A model generated the notes under the pieces. That model searched no databases. It had not been told where the DNA came from and worked only from the letters and a program-made list of their open reading frames with translations. Source: Anaeramoeba ignava (taxonomy: Eukaryota; Metamonada; Anaeramoebidae). From it: a stretch of 64,000 bases of DNA. The position numbers and the translations under genes were made by a program. Position 1 is the stretch's first letter. Each line of letters starts with the position of its first letter. The stretch covers positions 62,001 through 126,000 of the forward strand of contig JAPDFW010000074.1 of NCBI GenBank assembly GCA_028826165.1. Direction: 5' to 3'. Below, in pieces: positions 54,883-64,000 of the stretch.

Positions 54883-56985
54883 TTATTTTTTTTTTGGAAA
54901 GTTAAAATAATTGATATAATGATCAACAACCAATTTCAAAATTTCTCTTTTTTCCTCAGGATTTTCATAAGCAAGATCATAAAGACGACACAAATTATAA
55001 ATTATAGGTTCATGAACATTTTGATTAGGATTTTTTCTGATGAAATCTTCCAAAATTGTGATAGCTTTTTCTAGTTTAGCAGTATATAAGAACATTAAAG
55101 CAAGATTATTAATAGCAACAGCATTATCAGGATCTCTTTCACAAATTTCCTGAAAAAAATCTTTTGCTTTTGAAAATTTTCCGTTAGAAATTTCAAGAAA
55201 ACCTGAATTCATTTTTGAATAAAGACTTCCATAACTAGTTAATTTTTCGACTTCTTTAAAAATCAATCTTGCGGAATTTGAATCACCAGATTTCAAGAAG
55301 ACTCTTCCCAAAGTTGAGAGAAGCATTGGATCCTTAGGCCATTTGAGGTAAATATCATGAAGATGTCTGATTGCTAGTTCATAATTTTGTTGAATTATAT
55401 GGTAGTTAATAATTATGAATAAAACGCGTTGTTCTCGTTTTTCAAGAACAGAAAGATAATCTATTGCTTGTTTTGAGTTTTCAAATGATTCCAGTGTGTC
55501 TGGAATGTCGTGGAATGTTTCTTCGATATCAATTTCAGAGAATTTTTGAATAACGTCTTTTTGAGGACTAAATTCTGTGTTTAAATATTTTGTTTCTGGT
55601 TCGTTTCTTCCTTCAGGTAATATCCCTCCAAGTTTCACTATTTGTGTTTTTGTTGTTACTATTTCTCGTATGCATAAACTGTGAATTTGATATAGATTGT
55701 GGATTGCTGATTGGGTGTTATTTTGGAAATGTGGAAATTCAGCTGCGAAAATTCTTAGTGAAAATGGAACAAAGCTTCCTTTATATTTTTAAATTCAATT
55801 CAATTTTAATTTAATTCAATTTGATTTAAAATTGATTTTAATTTAAATTTAATTTTGATTTTGATTTTGATTTAAAATTGATTTTAATTTTGAATTTTAA
55901 TTTTGATTTTGAATTTAATTTAATTCAATTTTAATTTAATTCAATTCAATTTAATTTTGAATTTATTTTGATTTTGAATTTAATTTTGATTTTGATTTTG
56001 ATTTTGAATTTTAATTCAATTTAATTTGATTTTGAATTTTGATTTTAATTTTGATTTTGATTTTGATTTTGATTTTGATTTTGATTTTAATTTTGATTTT
56101 AATTTTAAATTTAATTTTAATTTTGAATTTAATTTGATTTTGAATTTAATTTGATTTTGAATTTGAATTTGATTTTGAATTTGAATTTGAATTTTGATTT
56201 TGAATTTGATTTTGATTTTGAATTTTGATTTTGATTTTGAATTTTAATTCAATTTAATTTGATTTTGAATTTTGATTTTAATTTTGATTTTGATTTTGAT
56301 TTTGATTTTGATTTTGGTTTTGATTTTGATTTTAATTTTGATTTTAATTTTTGAATTTAATTTGATTTTAATTTTAATTTTGAATTTAATTTGATTTTGA
56401 ATTTTGAATTTAATTTGATTTTGAATTTGAATTTAATTTAAATTTTGAATTCATTTGATTTGGAATTTAATTGTAGATAATTTTACCTTTTTTATTTGGA
56501 TATTTTTGTGGATAATTTTCATAACGAAAAGTAGCAGAATTCAAATCTCCAATTTTTTTAAGAGTTTCAGCAGCTTGTTCAATAAGACGAAGTTGCCTCA
56601 AACCAATTAATTGACATAATTTGACTTGAAGGTCTTGACGTAAATCATCATAAGAAAGAAGAAGAGTAAGATGAACCATGTCTTTCCAGTTTTTGTCTCT
56701 CTTAAAAATTAAAATTAAAATTAAATATTAAAATTAAAATTAAAATTAAAATTAAAATTAAAATTAAAATTATTATTAAAATTCATTTATAAAATTAAAA
56801 TTAAAATTAAAATTAAAATTAAAATTTATATTTTCTATTATTTATACTGCAAGTATTTCAATTCCATCAATAGAATTAGGAACATCTTCCCTTTTTTTAA
56901 CTGATAATTTTTCTGGTGGTTTTTGTGATTCAAAAAATATAGAAAGTGCAGATTCAGTTGTAATTTTTCTTTGTTCTTGTTGCAT
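54883..56985 (-). CDS. TRAPPC12: TRAPPC12-like TRAPP complex subunit with TPR repeats (3 exons)
   Basis: TRAPPC12 is a subunit of TRAPPIII, a Rab exchange factor in ER-Golgi traffic and autophagy. Exons 56985-56848, 56700-56487 and 55778-54883 join in phase to 415 residues. Exon 1 is a polar leader. Exon 2 gives LRLIEQAAETLKKIGDLNSA and YENYPQKYPNKKG, matching the YEHYPHVYPGRRG-type motif of TRAPPC12. Exon 3 starts SFVPFSLRIFAAEFPHFQNN, matching the family's PFSLRLLHAEL segment, followed by TPR-like helices (LLSTLGRVFLKSGDSNSARL, FKEVEKLTSYGSLYSKMNSG, DPDNAVAINNLALMFLYTAK). It is shorter than the human protein (735), lacking most of the long N-terminus. Intron 2 (56486-55779) is a repeat. Confidence 0.85.
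55795..56465. repeat. ttttga/tttaattt repeat in TRAPPC12 intron 2
   Basis: Mixed ttttga, ttttaa and aatttaatttgat units fill the 708-nt intron. Two near-copies of a block of about 80 bp (ttttaattcaatttaatttg ... ttttgattttga) appear near 56010-56090 and 56240-56320, so part of the tract duplicated as a larger unit. Confidence 0.88.
56705..56825. repeat. aaaatt repeat in TRAPPC12 intron 1
   Basis: Short hexamer array within the 147-nt intron 56847-56701. Confidence 0.85.
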
Positions 56986-57004
56986 TTGAAAAAAATGAAA
57001 AAAT

Positions 57005-57200
57005 GAAAAAATGAAAAAATGAAAATTAAAATTAAAATTAAAATTAAAAATTAAAATTAAAAATTAAAATTAAAATTAAAATTAAAATGAAAATTAAAAT
57101 TAAAATTTAAAAATTAAAATTAAAATTAAAAATGAAATTAAAATTAAAATTAAAATTAAAATTAAAATCAAAATTAAAATCAAAATTAAAATTATTTTAG
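57005..57200. repeat. aaaatt repeat between TRAPPC12 and the acidic coiled-coil gene
   Basis: Hexamer array upstream of the TRAPPC12 start, with a few aaaatg and aaaatc units. The same family as the intron tracts occurs here in an intergenic position. Confidence 0.85.
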
Positions 57201-57212
57201 TTAAATTTTTTC

Positions 57213-58769
57213 TTAATCTTTATTCCATTTTTCCATTAAAGAATCCGAAATTGACATCAATTCATTATTCTCATTTGTAACTTCCTCTAATTCTTTCTTA
57301 ACACTACTCTCTTCTTGATCCACTTTCAATAAATTTGCACGCATTAAAGCAATATCAGCATTAATTTTTTGATTAACACTTTGAAGTTCACGTTTAATTT
57401 CTTCAATTTTTTGATTTGCTTCAATTAGTTTTTTTTCAACAAACTCTTTAAACATTGTATATTTAGTTATACTATTTGAAATTTGTGTTTTAAATTTCTT
57501 CTCAATTGCTTGGAGTTGAGTAATATTTTTAACTAAATTTTCATGAGCTTCATTAAGTTCTTGATATTGTTGATTTAATTCTTCATAAGAAGATTCAATA
57601 ATTTTAAGTTCTGCTTTTTTTTGTTGTTCATTTTCATGATTGTCTTGTTTGACTTGTGCCATTCTGCGGATCTTTTGCTCATATAAATCAATCTCTTCTT
57701 GTAAATCTCGACGATGTTTTGCGTCGTTAAAGAAAGTCCGTTTCATTTCCTCAATTTTTTCCGTTAAAAATTTGATTTTTTTTGGTTTATCTGTGATTTT
57801 ATTTGCTTCAACAAGAATAAAATCAGCATCAAATTCTTTTGTGTTTTCTTGGAATTTTGAGGAGATATTAATATTAGGTTTGCGATCATATTTTTCAACT
57901 CCAATATTTCGGGGTTTTTGAGGTGTTTTAATTTCCAAACTATTTTTTGTTTTTGGGAATTTTTTCATGTCAAAATTTAATTCATTTTCAATTGGATCAT
58001 TTTTTATGTCAAAATTTAATTCATTTTCAATTGGGTCATTTGACTCATCAATAGAATGGTCAAGAGAAGAGTTATTAATATCATCGGTATTATCATCCTC
58101 CTTTGTCTCAGTCTCCTGGAAATGTTCTATTTCTTGGTTGTCAGATTCTGTGGGTTTTTCCTGTTGATTTTTAACAGAAATATGAGTAACTTCTTCAATT
58201 ATGTCAAAATTTGGATCGTTTTCAAATTCATCATCAGAAGGATCATAATTTGTTGTTGGTTCAAAGTCCTCTGTATATTCATAAAGGGTGCCATCTTCCG
58301 GTTCATCTGCACGGTATTGTTCCTCCATTTGTGTATCGGTTTCTTGATCATATTGTTGGTCTTCGTCATTGTCATCTCGATAAGTTTCTTGATTATCATC
58401 ATCATAATCTTGAGTTTCGACATCATAATCAGGATTTTCAGCCTGTGTTTCGTCGTCTTCATAATCCTCATATTCTTGATCTTGGCCTAAATTGTCATCT
58501 TCGTAATTTTGAGTATCATAATCTTCGTCTGTTTCATTTTCTTCAATATATTCGTTTTCTGAATCATTTTCATTTTCATTTTCATTTTCATTTTCATTTT
58601 CATTTTCATTTTCATTTTCATTTTCATCATTTTCATCTTCATTTTCATTTTCATCTTCATCTTCATTTATTTGAGTGTTTAATTGGTTTATTGCTTGTTT
58701 TTTCTTGTTTATTTCTTCTAAAAAATTTGATAATCTTCGATAACGTTCTTGTTGATCTTTTCCAGCCAT
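57213..58769 (-). CDS. Acidic coiled-coil protein, family not recognised
   Basis: Single exon, 518 residues. A short N-terminal coiled coil (ERYRRLSNFLEEINKKKQAI) leads into about 230 residues dominated by D, E, N, Q and Y (an ENENENEN run at about 45-70, then YEDYEDDETQ and EDGTLYEYTEDFEP). A duplicated 15-residue unit PIENELNFDIKND / PIENELNFDMKKF occurs near 250-270. From about 325 to the end it is a continuous coiled coil (KIKFLTEKIEEMKRTF, DAKHRRDLQEEIDLYEQKIR, LKKEL-type heptads) ending SISDSLMEKWNKD. No enzymatic motif, signal peptide or membrane span. Could be an intraflagellar, centrosomal or tethering protein; nothing in the sequence decides this. Confidence 0.72.
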   Translation of the reverse strand: MAGKDQQERYRRLSNFLEEINKKKQAINQLNTQINEDEDENENEDENDENENENENENENENENENENDSENEYIEENETDEDYDTQNYEDDNLGQDQEYEDYEDDETQAENPDYDVETQDYDDDNQETYRDDNDEDQQYDQETDTQMEEQYRADEPEDGTLYEYTEDFEPTTNYDPSDDEFENDPNFDIIEEVTHISVKNQQEKPTESDNQEIEHFQETETKEDDNTDDINNSSLDHSIDESNDPIENELNFDIKNDPIENELNFDMKKFPKTKNSLEIKTPQKPRNIGVEKYDRKPNINISSKFQENTKEFDADFILVEANKITDKPKKIKFLTEKIEEMKRTFFNDAKHRRDLQEEIDLYEQKIRRMAQVKQDNHENEQQKKAELKIIESSYEELNQQYQELNEAHENLVKNITQLQAIEKKFKTQISNSITKYTMFKEFVEKKLIEANQKIEEIKRELQSVNQKINADIALMRANLLKVDQEESSVKKELEEVTNENNELMSISDSLMEKWNKD

Positions 58770-58895
58770 TTTTAATAATAATTTATTTTTAATTTATTTT
58801 TCTTTTTTTTAAATAAAAAAAATACAAAAAGAAAAAAATGAAAAAAATGAAAAAAATAAATTTCATTTTTTTTTTCTTTTCTAAAAAATTATAAA

Positions 58896-60716
58896 ATGTC
58901 TTCACATAAAAAAAAACTTTCAAGAAAAAAGAAAAAAAGACCAAAATCTATAAAAAAGAAGATAAAAAGCAAAGAAAAAATCAATAGAAACAATATAAAC
59001 AAAAATATAAATAAAAATATAAATCAAAATATAAATGAAAATATAAATCAAAATATAAATCAAAATATAAATCAAAATATAAATCAAAATATAAATCAAA
59101 ATATAAATCAAAATACAAATGAAAATATAAATCAAAATATAAATCAAAATATTAATCAAAATATAAATGAAAATATAAATGAAAATATAAATGAAAATAT
59201 AAATCAAAATATAAATCAAAAATATAAATCAAAAATATAAATCAAAAATATAAACAAAAAATATTAAAAAATAAATGGAAAATAAATGGAAATATAAAAA
59301 ATATAAATCAAAAATATAAATCAAAAATAAATGGAAATATAAATGGAAATATTAATGAAAATATAAATCAAAATATAAATCAAAATATAAATCAAAAATA
59401 TAAATCAAAATATAAATGGAAATATAAATCAAAATATAAATGGAAATATAAATCAAAATATAAATCAAAAATATAAATCAAAATATAAATGAAAATAAAA
59501 AATCAAAATATAAATAAAAATAAAATATAAAATGAAATATAAATGAAAATATAAATCAAAATATAAATCAAAATATAAATCAAAATATAAATGGAAATAT
59601 AAATCAAAATATAAATGGAAAAATATAAATCAAAATATAAATCAAAATATAAATCAAAATATAAATCAAAATATAAATCAAAATATAAATCAAAATATAA
59701 ATGAAAATATAAATGAAAATATAAATGAAAATATAAATCGAAATATAAATGAAAATATAAATGAAAATATAAATGAAAATATTAATGAAAATATAAGTGA
59801 AAATATAAGTGAAAATATAAATCAAAATATAAATGGAAATATAAATGAAAAAACTATCACTTTTGATAGAATTCGTTATTCAAAAAATCAACTTCTTGAA
59901 TTTTATACTGGAAAAGAACCAAAACCTACTCAATTTTTTCATTATAATCCTATTACAAGTTCTGAAAAACTTATTCCAGTTAATTTTTTAACAAATGGTT
60001 TTTCATATGAAGAAATAAATAGTCATCAATATTCTTTTCAAAAACGAACAGAACAAACTTTTTTTAATAAAAATAAAGAAGAAGAAATGGAAGAAATTAA
60101 GAAGATGAATTTTGATATTAATTTAAAAAAAGATTTAGAAAATGAAAAGCAAATAGAAGAAGAAATGTTAAGTAAAATGTTAAATATGATGCTTGAAAAT
60201 AATCAACAAAATAATCAACAAAATATTCAAAATAATATTGAAAAAAATATTCAAGAAAATATTGAAGAAAATATTGAAAATAATATTCAAGATCTTTATT
60301 GGGAATTTATTGATTTAAAAGGCAAAATTCAAGGTCCTTTCCCTCAAAAACAAATGCTTAAATGGACTCAAAAAGGAATTTTAAAACCATCTTTACTTTC
60401 TCGTCATTCAAATGAATCTCATTTTTTTCCTCTTTGTTGTTTTTTCCCAGATTTTTCAAAAGCATTCATTTCCGATCCAAAAAAAACAAATACAGGAAAT
60501 AATCAACAACAAAAAAATCCGTTTCCATTTCCACAATCAATTTTGCCATTAATTTTCCAAATACGTCCGTTAGAAAAAGAAATCAATCAAAAAGAAATCC
60601 ATAATGAACCAATTGTTCCTATTCTTCAACAAGAAAATTTAAAACCTTCTTTTTTTCCAACTCCAAGATTTCCCAATATTCAACCTCCTTTTCTTCCTCA
60701 AAATAATCGAAAATGA
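58896..60716 (+). CDS. GYF-domain protein (GIGYF/Smy2-like), reading frame interrupted in a repeat
   Basis: GYF proteins bind proline-rich partners and, in the GIGYF group, repress translation through 4EHP. The ATG-initiated part (58896-59240) is a basic N-terminus (MSSHKKKLSRKKKKRPKS) followed by an N-I-N-Q repeat. The 3' part, in the same frame number, contains the non-repetitive RIRYSKNQLLEFYTGKEP with a YxxxxLL motif typical of eIF4E/4EHP binders, then the GYF domain (LYWEFIDLKGKIQGPFPQKQ, MLKWTQKGILKP, RHSNESHFFPLCCFF) and a proline-rich tail. Between about 59220 and 59610 one-base changes in A-runs break the frame, yet the net shift is zero. There is no GT in the tract before about 59795, so splicing cannot remove the breaks. 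Either a damaged allele or sequence errors in the repeat. Confidence 0.65.
58985..59860 (+). repeat. aatataaatcaa repeat within the GYF gene
   Basis: About 870 bp of 12-mers (AATATAAATCAA, AATATAAATGAA, AATATAAATGGA), which in the good frame read N-I-N-Q/E/G. Confidence 0.95.
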
Positions 60717-61262
60717 ATTAAAATTAAAATTTTAATTTTTTTTTTTTTTAATTTTTTTTTTTGCTTTTTTTTATTTCAAATTTAATTTAAAAAAAATTAA
60801 AAAAAAAGAAAAGATCTTTAATTATTTTTTAAATTGAAAAAATAACCATCTTTATTTTTTTTATTCTTTTTTTTTTCCTTTTTAAAAAATAATTTGATCA
60901 GTTGAAATAAAAAAATAAAAAAAGAAAAAAATAAAAGAAAAAAAGAAGAAAGAAGAAAAAAAAATTTTTCTCTTTGTGTCTGATTTCTTTTTTTTTTTTA
61001 ATTGATAATAAAATTATTAATTGTTATTTAAAAATTATTAATTATTATTTAAAAATTATGATGTCAGCCTTCTTTTTATTATTTTTCCTAATCTTTTTTT
61101 TTTTAAAAATTTCAATCAAAGTCAATCGTAATTTTAAAATAAAAACATTTTCAAAATAAGATTGTCTTGTTTTGTTTTTTTAAAAATTTTTTATTAAAAA
61201 ATTAAAATTCATTTTTTCTTTTTTTTTTCTTTTAATTTGTTTATTTGTTTTTAGTTTTGAAA
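60717..61262. other. Spacer between GYF gene and AF4-like gene
   Basis: 546 bp of T and A tracts with no coding character. A 61-codon open frame at 60974-61159 is F/I/K-rich and looks like chance. It would hold the promoter of the next gene. Confidence 0.5.
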
Positions 61263-63478
61263 ATGTCACTTACTAATTATTTTCCTTCAAATCAACAAGA
61301 AAGCAAACCAGTTTATGCAATTCTTTCCATTCTTCATGTAAGTATTTTAATTTATTTTGTTTTGATCTCATAAAACCCCCTTTTTTTGTCTTTTTGTTTT
61401 GAATTTATTTTTGAATTTGTTTTTGTTTTAATTTTTGTTTTAATTTTTGTTTTCGTTAAATCAAATTATAAATTAATATTATATTCTTATTCATAAGCAA
61501 AAAAAAAAACTTTTTAAAAATGTAAAATTTTTAATTTAAATTTTTATCTGATCTTCGATAATTTAATATAAAATGTAGATTTTTTTTTTTTTGCATTATA
61601 AATTTGGAATTTGTATTTATATTTTAATTTAAAAAAATTTTTTTTCTTTATTATAAGAGATATATTGACGTATATTTTTGGATTTTTTTAGAAATAATTT
61701 TGGAATTTATATTTAATTAATGAATACTATTTACCTCTCTAAAAACCAATTTTTTAATAAATATTATTTATATTTAAATTTATATTTTATTTATAAATAT
61801 TATTTACATATTAATTTATATTTTATTTATAAATATTATTTATATATTAATTTATATATTATTTATAAATATTATTTACATATAAATTTATATTTTATTT
61901 ATAAATATTATTTACATTTTAATTTATATTTTATTTATAATTATTATTTTACATTTAAATTTTATTATTTTATTTATAAATATTATTTACATTTAAATTT
62001 ATATTTTATTTATAAATATTATTTACATATTAATTTATATTTTATTAATAAATATTATTTACATATTAATTTATATTTTATTTATAAATATTATTTATAT
62101 TTTAATTTATATTTATTTATATAAATATTATTTATATATATTAAATTTATATTTTATTTATAAATATTATTTATATATAAATTTATATTTTATTTATAAA
62201 TATTATTTATATATAAATTTATATTTTATTTATAAATATTATTTATATATAAATTTATATTTTATTTATAAATATTATTTACATATAAATTTATATTTTA
62301 TTTATAAATATTATTTACATTTAAATTTATATTTTATTTATAAATATTATTTATATTTAAATTTATATTTTATTTATAAATATTATTTATATTTAAATTT
62401 ATATTTTATTTATAAATATTATTTACATATAAATTTATATTTTATTTATAATTATTATTTACATTTAAATTTATATTTTATTAATAAATATTATTTACAT
62501 TTAAATTTATATTTTATTAATAATTATTATTTACATTTAAATTTATTTATTATTTAAATAGGAAATGTCAGTTCCCAAAGTTGATCCACTCCCTAAAACA
62601 ATCAGAACACTTGAATTTGAAAACAAAGTAAAAGCAAATCGTAAGAGACAAACACCTCCACAAAAAACACAATTTGAAAACAATCAAGAATTTGAAACTG
62701 AAATAAAAATGCCACGAATCGAACAAAGTAATGATAAATATCCATCACCAAATTCAGTTCCAACAAAAGATTCACCACAAGAATTATTCATACAAACAAA
62801 TCCAAAAAAGAATGATTTAAACTCAACAAAAGAAAGTGCAATAATGAAAAAAAAGGAAAACAAAGAAAATTCGAATGAAAATAAAAATCAAATCAAAAAT
62901 CAACTCGAAAATCAACCACAAATTCAAAATTCAATTCGTCAAAATTCAAGACAAAATTCACCTCAACCAAATGTTCGTAAATTAAGACTTCAAGACTACC
63001 AACAAAGAAGAAAAGAAAAACAAAATGAAATTCATAATGATTCTGAAAGAGATTCTATTCGTTCTGTTGAATCTTCTCCTTTTCTTCATCAATCTCCTTT
63101 TGTTTCTTCTTTATTAACTTCTCCAAATTTTCATGAAGAATCAAAAAATTTCGAACAAATTGCAGATGGTCTTTTCCAAAAAGGAAGGGAACTTAAACAC
63201 AAAGGAAACAAAATTGAAAATGTATTTGATATTTTTGAAATTTTTTTAATTGAATTCTCTGAATTAAATTTAAAAAAATTTTACAATCCAATTTAAAAAA
63301 TAATTATAAAAAAAAAATCAAAATGAAAAAAAAAATCAAAATGAAAATAAAAATCAAAAAAATAATATAAATATTTTTAATATTAATTATAACTAAAATA
63401 TTTAAACAGAAAAAGGAACAATTTGAAGTATTTTTCCGTTCTGGGATCATGTTTATGGAAGGAGGAGAATATTATGAG
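61263..63478 (+). CDS. AF4/FMR2 (AFF)-like transcription elongation scaffold (3'-partial, at least 3 exons)
   Basis: AFF proteins scaffold the super elongation complex (P-TEFb, ELL). Exons 61263-61337, 62562-63221 and 63410-63478 join in phase. Exon 1-2 gives YAILSILHEMSVPKVDPLPK TIRTLEF in two pieces, resembling the AFF segment [20 protein letters not shown]. The middle is a polar S/N/Q/K linker of about 170 residues with VRKLRLQDYQQRRKEK. Exon 2-3 gives FEQIADGLFQKGRELKHKGN plus KKEQFEVFFRSGIMFMEGGE, matching the start of the AFF C-terminal homology domain (YMEEAKKMKHKAD ... YAEAALSFIECGNAME). If read through, a stop comes 15 bases on (63493), but GAG|GTTGGA is a possible donor, and the family domain is much longer, so the gene probably continues beyond the window. 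Exon 2 read without splicing adds about 22 codons after 63221. Confidence 0.7.
61690..62550. repeat. ttataaatattatttacatttaaa repeat in AF4-like intron 1
   Basis: About 28 copies of a 29-30 bp unit (tatattttatttataaatattatttacatttaaattt) fill most of the 1224-nt intron 61338-62561. Confidence 0.92.
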
Positions 63479-63524
63479 GTTGGAGATCATTAATTTTTTA
63501 AAAAAACAAAAATAATTAATCATT

Positions 63525-64000
63525 TCTAAAAAGAAAGAAAAAAAAAGAGAAAAAAATGATTATAAATAATTATTGAAATAATTATAAATAATTATAAATA
63601 ATTATAAATGATTATAAATAATTATTGAAATAATTATAAATATTTACAAAAAAAATTATAAAAATAAAAATTATTAAAATAATTATAAATAATTATTAAA
63701 ATAATATAAATAATTATTAAAATAATTATAAATAATTATTAAAATAATTATAAATAATTATTAAAATAATTATAAATAATCAATTAAAATAATTATAAAT
63801 GATTATTGAAATAATTATTGAATTATTATTGAAATATCAAAATGATTATTGAAATAATTATAAATAATTATAAATGATTATAAATAATTATAAATGATTA
63901 TTGAAATGATTATTAATAATTATAAATAATTATAAATAATTATAAATAATTATAAATGATTTATAAATAATTATAAATGATTATAAATAATTATAAATGA
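63525..64000. repeat. aattataaatgatta repeat at the right edge
   Basis: Units of aattataaat and aattattgaaat run to the window end. The position after a possible donor suggests a further intron of the AF4-like gene. Confidence 0.85.

Noticed and set aside
61720-62124. 134-codon frame of FIYKYYLHINLY repeats
   Set aside because: Translation of the intronic repeat of the AF4-like gene.

Overview
The window is nuclear DNA of a very AT-rich, intron-containing microbial eukaryote. It carries 21 protein genes on both strands. I see no rRNA, tRNA, transposon or CRISPR array. The genes encode typical eukaryotic machinery: COPII Sec23, OCRL-type inositol 5-phosphatase, ATG16, AMPK/SNF1 kinase, GID8, TRAPPC12, Sds3, FCF2, DNAJC17, a cis-prenyltransferase and a Munc13-like protein. 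Introns are GT-AG. Donors are loose (GTAAAT, GTAATA, GTCAAT, GTTTGT, GTGCAT) and acceptors are AAAAAG or TTTTAG. Stops are TAA and TGA with the standard code. A flavodiiron protein fused to rubredoxin and an NAD(P)H:rubredoxin reductase points to an anaerobic or microaerophilic protist. With the extreme AT content and N/Q-rich proteins, an anaerobic amoeba such as Anaeramoeba is my best guess; this is inference only.

Layout: FCF2 runs off the left edge (3-674 +). Then come Sds3 (809-1767 -), Sec23 (1862-4975 -), DNAJC17 (5230-6576 -), a coiled-coil protein (6830-8233 -), an OCRL-like 5-phosphatase with 12 exons (8346-13587 +), GID8 (13679-15598 +), DHDDS-like prenyltransferase (15795-17258 -), SNF1 kinase (17533-20808 +), serine carboxypeptidase with a 4-nt microexon (21188-24528 -), a calponin-homology protein with PH-like repeats (24694-30872 +), an N/Q-rich protein (31458-34583 -), ATG16 (35326-39305 +), a C2/MUN protein (40851-46335 -), a PH coiled-coil protein (46593-49285 +), the flavodiiron fusion (49440-54470 -), TRAPPC12 (54883-56985 -), an acidic coiled-coil protein (57213-58769 -), a GYF protein (58896-60716 +) and an AF4/FMR2-like protein (61263 to the right edge, +).

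The most striking structural feature is simple-sequence DNA. Nearly every long intron, and several exons, are built from 5-18 bp A/T-rich units (aaaatc, aaaatt, aaatataa, aaattataaat, attaaatcaat, aaatct). Inside exons these tracts encode N/Q, N/E, K/L/S or N/S runs. Several genes look split into separate genes until the repeat introns are removed. Exon structures below were built by hand from reading frame, homology and splice phase; where they could not be reconciled this is stated.

Functionally the genes group into membrane traffic and autophagy (Sec23, TRAPPC12, OCRL, ATG16, MUN protein), energy and protein turnover (SNF1, GID8, carboxypeptidase), nuclear regulation (Sds3, AF4-like, FCF2, DNAJC17, GYF), isoprenoid synthesis and oxygen/NO detoxification. 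The order shows no operon-like logic.
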